Shown piece by piece: positions 29,601-32,460 of a stretch of 32,460 nucleotides of DNA. The DNA comes from an uncultured bacterium (lineage in GTDB: Bacteria > Planctomycetota > UBA1135 > GCA-002686595). Location of the stretch: positions 1-32,460 of the forward strand of contig CALBMX010000079.1 of NCBI GenBank assembly GCA_937896235.1, in the 5' to 3' direction. Below the pieces are notes generated by a model. It was given only the letters and a program-made list of their open reading frames with translations, did no database searches and was not told the origin of the DNA. The stretch's first letter is position 1, and each line of letters starts with the position of its first letter. The position numbers and the translations under genes were made by a program.

Positions 29601-32060
29601 CTACTGAATCGTGTTGCGAAGCGTAACCGAGTGAACCACGCCGCCAGTTGTTTCTGAGTCCAGGGGAGTGAGGAGGCCTAGTGCGCTAAGGGTAAAGGCC
29701 TCTAGTGTTGCCGAGCTATCCGTTCCCACGTAGAGCACCGATCCGTCCATGCTGAAGACAAGCGAACGCGGATTGTCGGAGATCACAATTCCATCGGTTG
29801 GCGTGGCTAAGAGCTCGCCGTCTTCGGGGCCGTTGCCTTTAGTCGTATTGATCTCGTAGACTTCGAGGGTGTGCAGCAGGTCGTTGCTTACGACAAGGTA
29901 CTTGCCGTTTGGCGAGACCGCCAAGGCTCGTGGATCTGTGCCGACAGAGATCTGTGCGACAACCAAAGGGCTAAGAGCACGAGTCACCGAATCGACGCGG
30001 TGCTGGCGAATAAAATCATCACCGGAGCCCGGATTGCCGGCTGTCGTAACATAGAAGTGACGGCCCGAGGGGTGCATAACACCTGCGCGCGGGGTGGAAG
30101 CTATGGTCGGGACGGTAGGTACGCCCATCGCCGAAATCGCGCCGGTAGTTGGGTTGATTGTGTATTGCGACACCGTATCGTCAAACAGGTTGATTACAAA
30201 TGCGGATAGGCCGGCTGATCCCATGACGAGGTCAGTCGGGAGAGTTCCGGTTGCCGCTGTTGCTCCAGCACTGCCAACCACGCCGGCGTCGTTGAGCGCG
30301 TACGGGGTGACGATTGTGCCGTTGTTTCCAAGGACGTACAGGTGGCTGGAGTTGGGGGAGAGAGCTAAGTTGGTGGCGTCGTTGCCGGTGATCGCCGTGC
30401 TGACTGCGCTTAGGTCGTCTAAGCTTCCATCTGCGTTGACGGGGAGGGCCATCAATGGAGAGGTCGCGTCGCCGGGGTGAGAGACGTACAACATCGTTCC
30501 ATCACGGTGCATCACGACATCCTCAGCAAGTGCCGCTGTGCTGACCGCACTCGGGATGATGGGAGTCATTGCGCCCGCTGCATCCACGGTGAACTGTGTA
30601 ACTTCGCCACCGGAGAAGTTCGAGGTGTAGATCGCGTCGGTGCGCCAAACGGGAAGCTCGACACTCGGCATGGAGATCACGGCGATCGCACCGCCCTGGG
30701 TGTTCAGACGCGGGAGAGTTGCGTGTTCGGCGAGGCCGAGAGCGCTCACTGTGTAGCAGTCGAATTCGCCCCGTAAGTCGTCGAGTGCATACAGAAACTC
30801 ACCGGAGGGCGAAGCCGCTAGGCCGCGAAGTTGCGCGCCTCCGAAGCTGACCGCAGGGGTGATGTGAAGACTCAAGGAGCCATCACCTGCAGCGATAAAC
30901 TGAGAGATAGATCCATTGCTGATCGAGGCGTAGATCGAGCGGTTCGTGCCGTCGTCTGTGACCGCGACATCCATAAGAAAGCCGGTCCCCGCCGAGCCGT
31001 CAAGCGCATAGGGAGATGTGCCGAGTTCGGTGACCGTACCGTCAACGGCGATACCGTAGGCGCCGACGGTTCCGCTGCCTTGGTTACCGACCCATAGGAA
31101 GTCTCCCTCGGGTGAAACGGCGATTGCCGCAGGAGTCACTCCAGTCATATCGTTGTCGATATTGGATAGGGCACCCGCCGCGGCGATGCTAAAGGTCTGT
31201 AGGCGGCTTGCCGCCTCATTGAGGGCAGTGACATAAAGGAAGTCGCCCGATGCGAGAGAGACGACACCCAAGTCGCGCGCTCCGCCAACGGTACCAAAGG
31301 GGCTTCCCGCAAGCTCGGTGAGCGCGCCGTTGGCTGCTATCGAGAAGCCGGAGATGTTGTCCGAGTTCTTGTTGGCTGTATAGACGAAGTTGCCGTCTGG
31401 GGAGACGACAATGGACTGTGGGTTGTGCGTTGCACCGCCGGACATGGCGAAGGGGCTGCCAGGGACTTCCGTCAAGTCCGCGGTGATGTGATTGACCGCA
31501 TAGGCATTGATCGTGCCGTTTGTCTGGTTGGCAACGTACAAGAAATCGAGGTCGGGCGTTTGCGCCAAGTCGCGCGGTGAGTCCAGCCCCGTGATGTAAT
31601 CCGCAGTGCGCAGGTAGCCGCTTGTGGGCTCGATGTAGTGTGTGCTTAGGATGCCCTCGGCATCGCAAACGGAGAACAGCGCTCGTGCAGAGGGAGAATT
31701 CACTGCATAGGTCAAAGCAAACGTGTCCGAGGCCCCTCCTGTTAGCGAGGCGGTTACCGTTGCGGCGCCACCGGTTGCACCTGGTGCTGGCGTGCCGGAG
31801 ATGACGCCCGTCGCGGCATCGATGGAGAGGCCGGCAGGAAGCGCGCCTGCGGTGACTGCAAAGGTGTCCGCCGTTCCTGTGAAGGTGGGCGTAACGGCTT
31901 GGATCATGATGCCATTGGCAACCGTGGGGGTCGCATCCCCATAGCTAAGCGAGGCGGGGCCACTTGTTGACCCTCCGCCTCCGCCACCGCCGCATGCGGC
32001 AATCGCCGTGAAAATTGTGAGCGGAAGAGCGAAGCGTAGTTGCGTTGCGTTGACTTTCAT
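29601..32060 (-). CDS. Beta-propeller (lactonase/YVTN-like) lipoprotein with an Ig-like N-terminal domain
   Basis: 819 residues. The signal peptide ends in FTAIAAC (Cys23 as lipid site), followed by a run of seven Gly. Residues about 35-120 form an Ig-like domain of the He_PIG type (ALPAGLSIDAATGVISGTPAPG). After that come about fourteen repeats of 40-50 residues, each with a core like SPDGNFVYTAN, then a variable strand and a final N/D-G-T/x-L-T strand (SPEGDFLWVGN, SPSGEFLYALD, SPNGKYLVVSN, SMDGSVLYVGT). This is enough for two seven-bladed propellers, as in 6-phosphogluconolactonase-like proteins. No catalytic signature is visible, so binding, surface or structural function is as likely as hydrolysis. 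It should be anchored in the envelope. It is convergent with modC and probably monocistronic. Confidence 0.85.
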   Translation of the reverse strand: MKVNATQLRFALPLTIFTAIAACGGGGGGGSTSGPASLSYGDATPTVANGIMIQAVTPTFTGTADTFAVTAGALPAGLSIDAATGVISGTPAPGATGGAATVTASLTGGASDTFALTYAVNSPSARALFSVCDAEGILSTHYIEPTSGYLRTADYITGLDSPRDLAQTPDLDFLYVANQTNGTINAYAVNHITADLTEVPGSPFAMSGGATHNPQSIVVSPDGNFVYTANKNSDNISGFSIAANGALTELAGSPFGTVGGARDLGVVSLASGDFLYVTALNEAASRLQTFSIAAAGALSNIDNDMTGVTPAAIAVSPEGDFLWVGNQGSGTVGAYGIAVDGTVTELGTSPYALDGSAGTGFLMDVAVTDDGTNRSIYASISNGSISQFIAAGDGSLSLHITPAVSFGGAQLRGLAASPSGEFLYALDDLRGEFDCYTVSALGLAEHATLPRLNTQGGAIAVISMPSVELPVWRTDAIYTSNFSGGEVTQFTVDAAGAMTPIIPSAVSTAALAEDVVMHRDGTMLYVSHPGDATSPLMALPVNADGSLDDLSAVSTAITGNDATNLALSPNSSHLYVLGNNGTIVTPYALNDAGVVGSAGATAATGTLPTDLVMGSAGLSAFVINLFDDTVSQYTINPTTGAISAMGVPTVPTIASTPRAGVMHPSGRHFYVTTAGNPGSGDDFIRQHRVDSVTRALSPLVVAQISVGTDPRALAVSPNGKYLVVSNDLLHTLEVYEINTTKGNGPEDGELLATPTDGIVISDNPRSLVFSMDGSVLYVGTDSSATLEAFTLSALGLLTPLDSETTGGVVHSVTLRNTIQ

Positions 32061-32460
32061 GTGTCCGTTGAAATGTTGGTTAGGCCAGATGCGCGCAGCT
32101 GCGTGCCGTGGACTAGGGGAGCTTTCTTATCGAGCGGATGACCTGCGGCCTCAAGATCTCTTATTGGAAATGATTAATGAAGAGGGGAGGCGACTTTATT
32201 GTTTTCACCTAGTAAGTTTCAAAGTGACCCTCGGGGGCACGTTTCCTCCTGAGAAGGCCGTCTTGACCCTAGCTTGATTGATGTGGATGCGAGCTCGCTC
32301 TAGGGCTTCGATTTGTACCTTATCTCCAGTGGATTCAACCCTGATCGACATCGAAGAAGAGCTTGGCACGAGGTTCCAAGGTAGCTCTGATTGCATGGGG
32401 GCCTATTGGAGTCGAGCCGCTAAACTCATTTCATGGATCTAGCTCCAATTGTCGTGGCCT
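32061..32460. other. Terminal stretch without a supported gene
   Basis: 400 nt from the beta-propeller start to the window edge. It holds the candidate promoter above and an AT-rich patch. A 63-codon minus-strand frame (32396-32205) has no recognisable protein. An ATG at 32433 on the plus strand opens a frame that runs off the window after nine codons, so it could be the start of the next gene, but this cannot be judged. Confidence 0.5.
32126..32154 (-). promoter_or_regulatory. Candidate promoter of the beta-propeller lipoprotein gene
   Basis: On the minus strand TTGAGG (32154-32149) and GATAAG (32131-32126) are 17 nt apart, with AT-rich DNA just upstream (32155-32230) that could act as an UP-like element. 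The start codon follows about 65 nt downstream. Consensus matches are 4 of 6 in each hexamer. Confidence 0.35.

Noticed and set aside
32205..32396. 63-codon minus-strand frame as a small gene
   Set aside because: No family, no Shine-Dalgarno, and it lies just upstream of the candidate promoter of the beta-propeller gene.
32433..32460. ATG near the right edge as start of the next gene
   Set aside because: Only nine codons are visible; nothing can be inferred from them.

Overview
The window (about 60% GC by eye) reads as an ordinary chromosomal stretch of a Gram-negative-type, non-model bacterium. Few starts carry a Shine-Dalgarno sequence. Several exported proteins look like lipoproteins, including one with a Gly run after its lipobox. 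An Nth of the C-x9-C-x2-C type, a sulfatase-superfamily lipoprotein and several fused metallopeptidases would suit a Planctomycetota-like (PVC) organism. That placement is inference only; no rRNA or marker gene is present. I see no phage, IS element, CRISPR array or tRNA.

Layout. (1) 1-4079, plus strand: a Tex-like S1/HhH RNA-binding protein, cut at its 5' end by the window edge and carrying a 15-bp in-frame repeat array, followed 24 nt later by PTS enzyme I (ptsI). (2) 4255-5022, plus: a protein of four Myb/SANT-like repeats, with long hairpins on both sides. (3) 5123-11204: two DNA polymerases on the minus strand, a DnaE2/ImuC-like Pol III alpha and a DinB-like Y-family polymerase. A convergent LURP-one/scramblase-fold gene lies between them. 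An identical 14-nt box sits just upstream of both polymerase genes. (4) 11290-14036, plus: a compact RNA-methylation operon of trmL, an RlmD/TrmA-type uracil methyltransferase, and an AlgH/YqgE gene that overlaps it. (5) 14058-15976, minus: a CyaY/frataxin homologue and a methionine gamma-lyase-like PLP enzyme. (6) 16239-17981, plus: a pseudo-receiver-GGDEF-EAL protein. (7) 17987-20455, minus: a TPR-zincin fusion and a sulfatase-superfamily lipoprotein, the latter divergent from a 689-residue GT39/ArnT-like membrane protein (20497-22566). (8) 22660-23912, minus: a universal stress protein and endonuclease III. (9) 23971-29561, plus: a protein carrying two different zinc-peptidase motifs, joined by a 4-nt ATGA overlap to modA, then modB and modC. 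(10) 29601-32060, minus: a large beta-propeller lipoprotein. The final 400 nt hold its probable promoter and no gene I can support.

The most notable points are as follows. The shared box suggests co-regulation, possibly SOS-type, of the two polymerases. The DinB-like polymerase has Leu at the steric-gate position and Asp-Asp in place of Asp-Glu in the second catalytic motif. The 1022-residue protein combines an inverted HxxEH motif, a duplicated TPR-like module and an HExxH motif, and is coupled to the molybdate transporter operon. The four-SANT protein and the long, often tetraloop-capped hairpins at gene ends without U-tracts are also worth attention.
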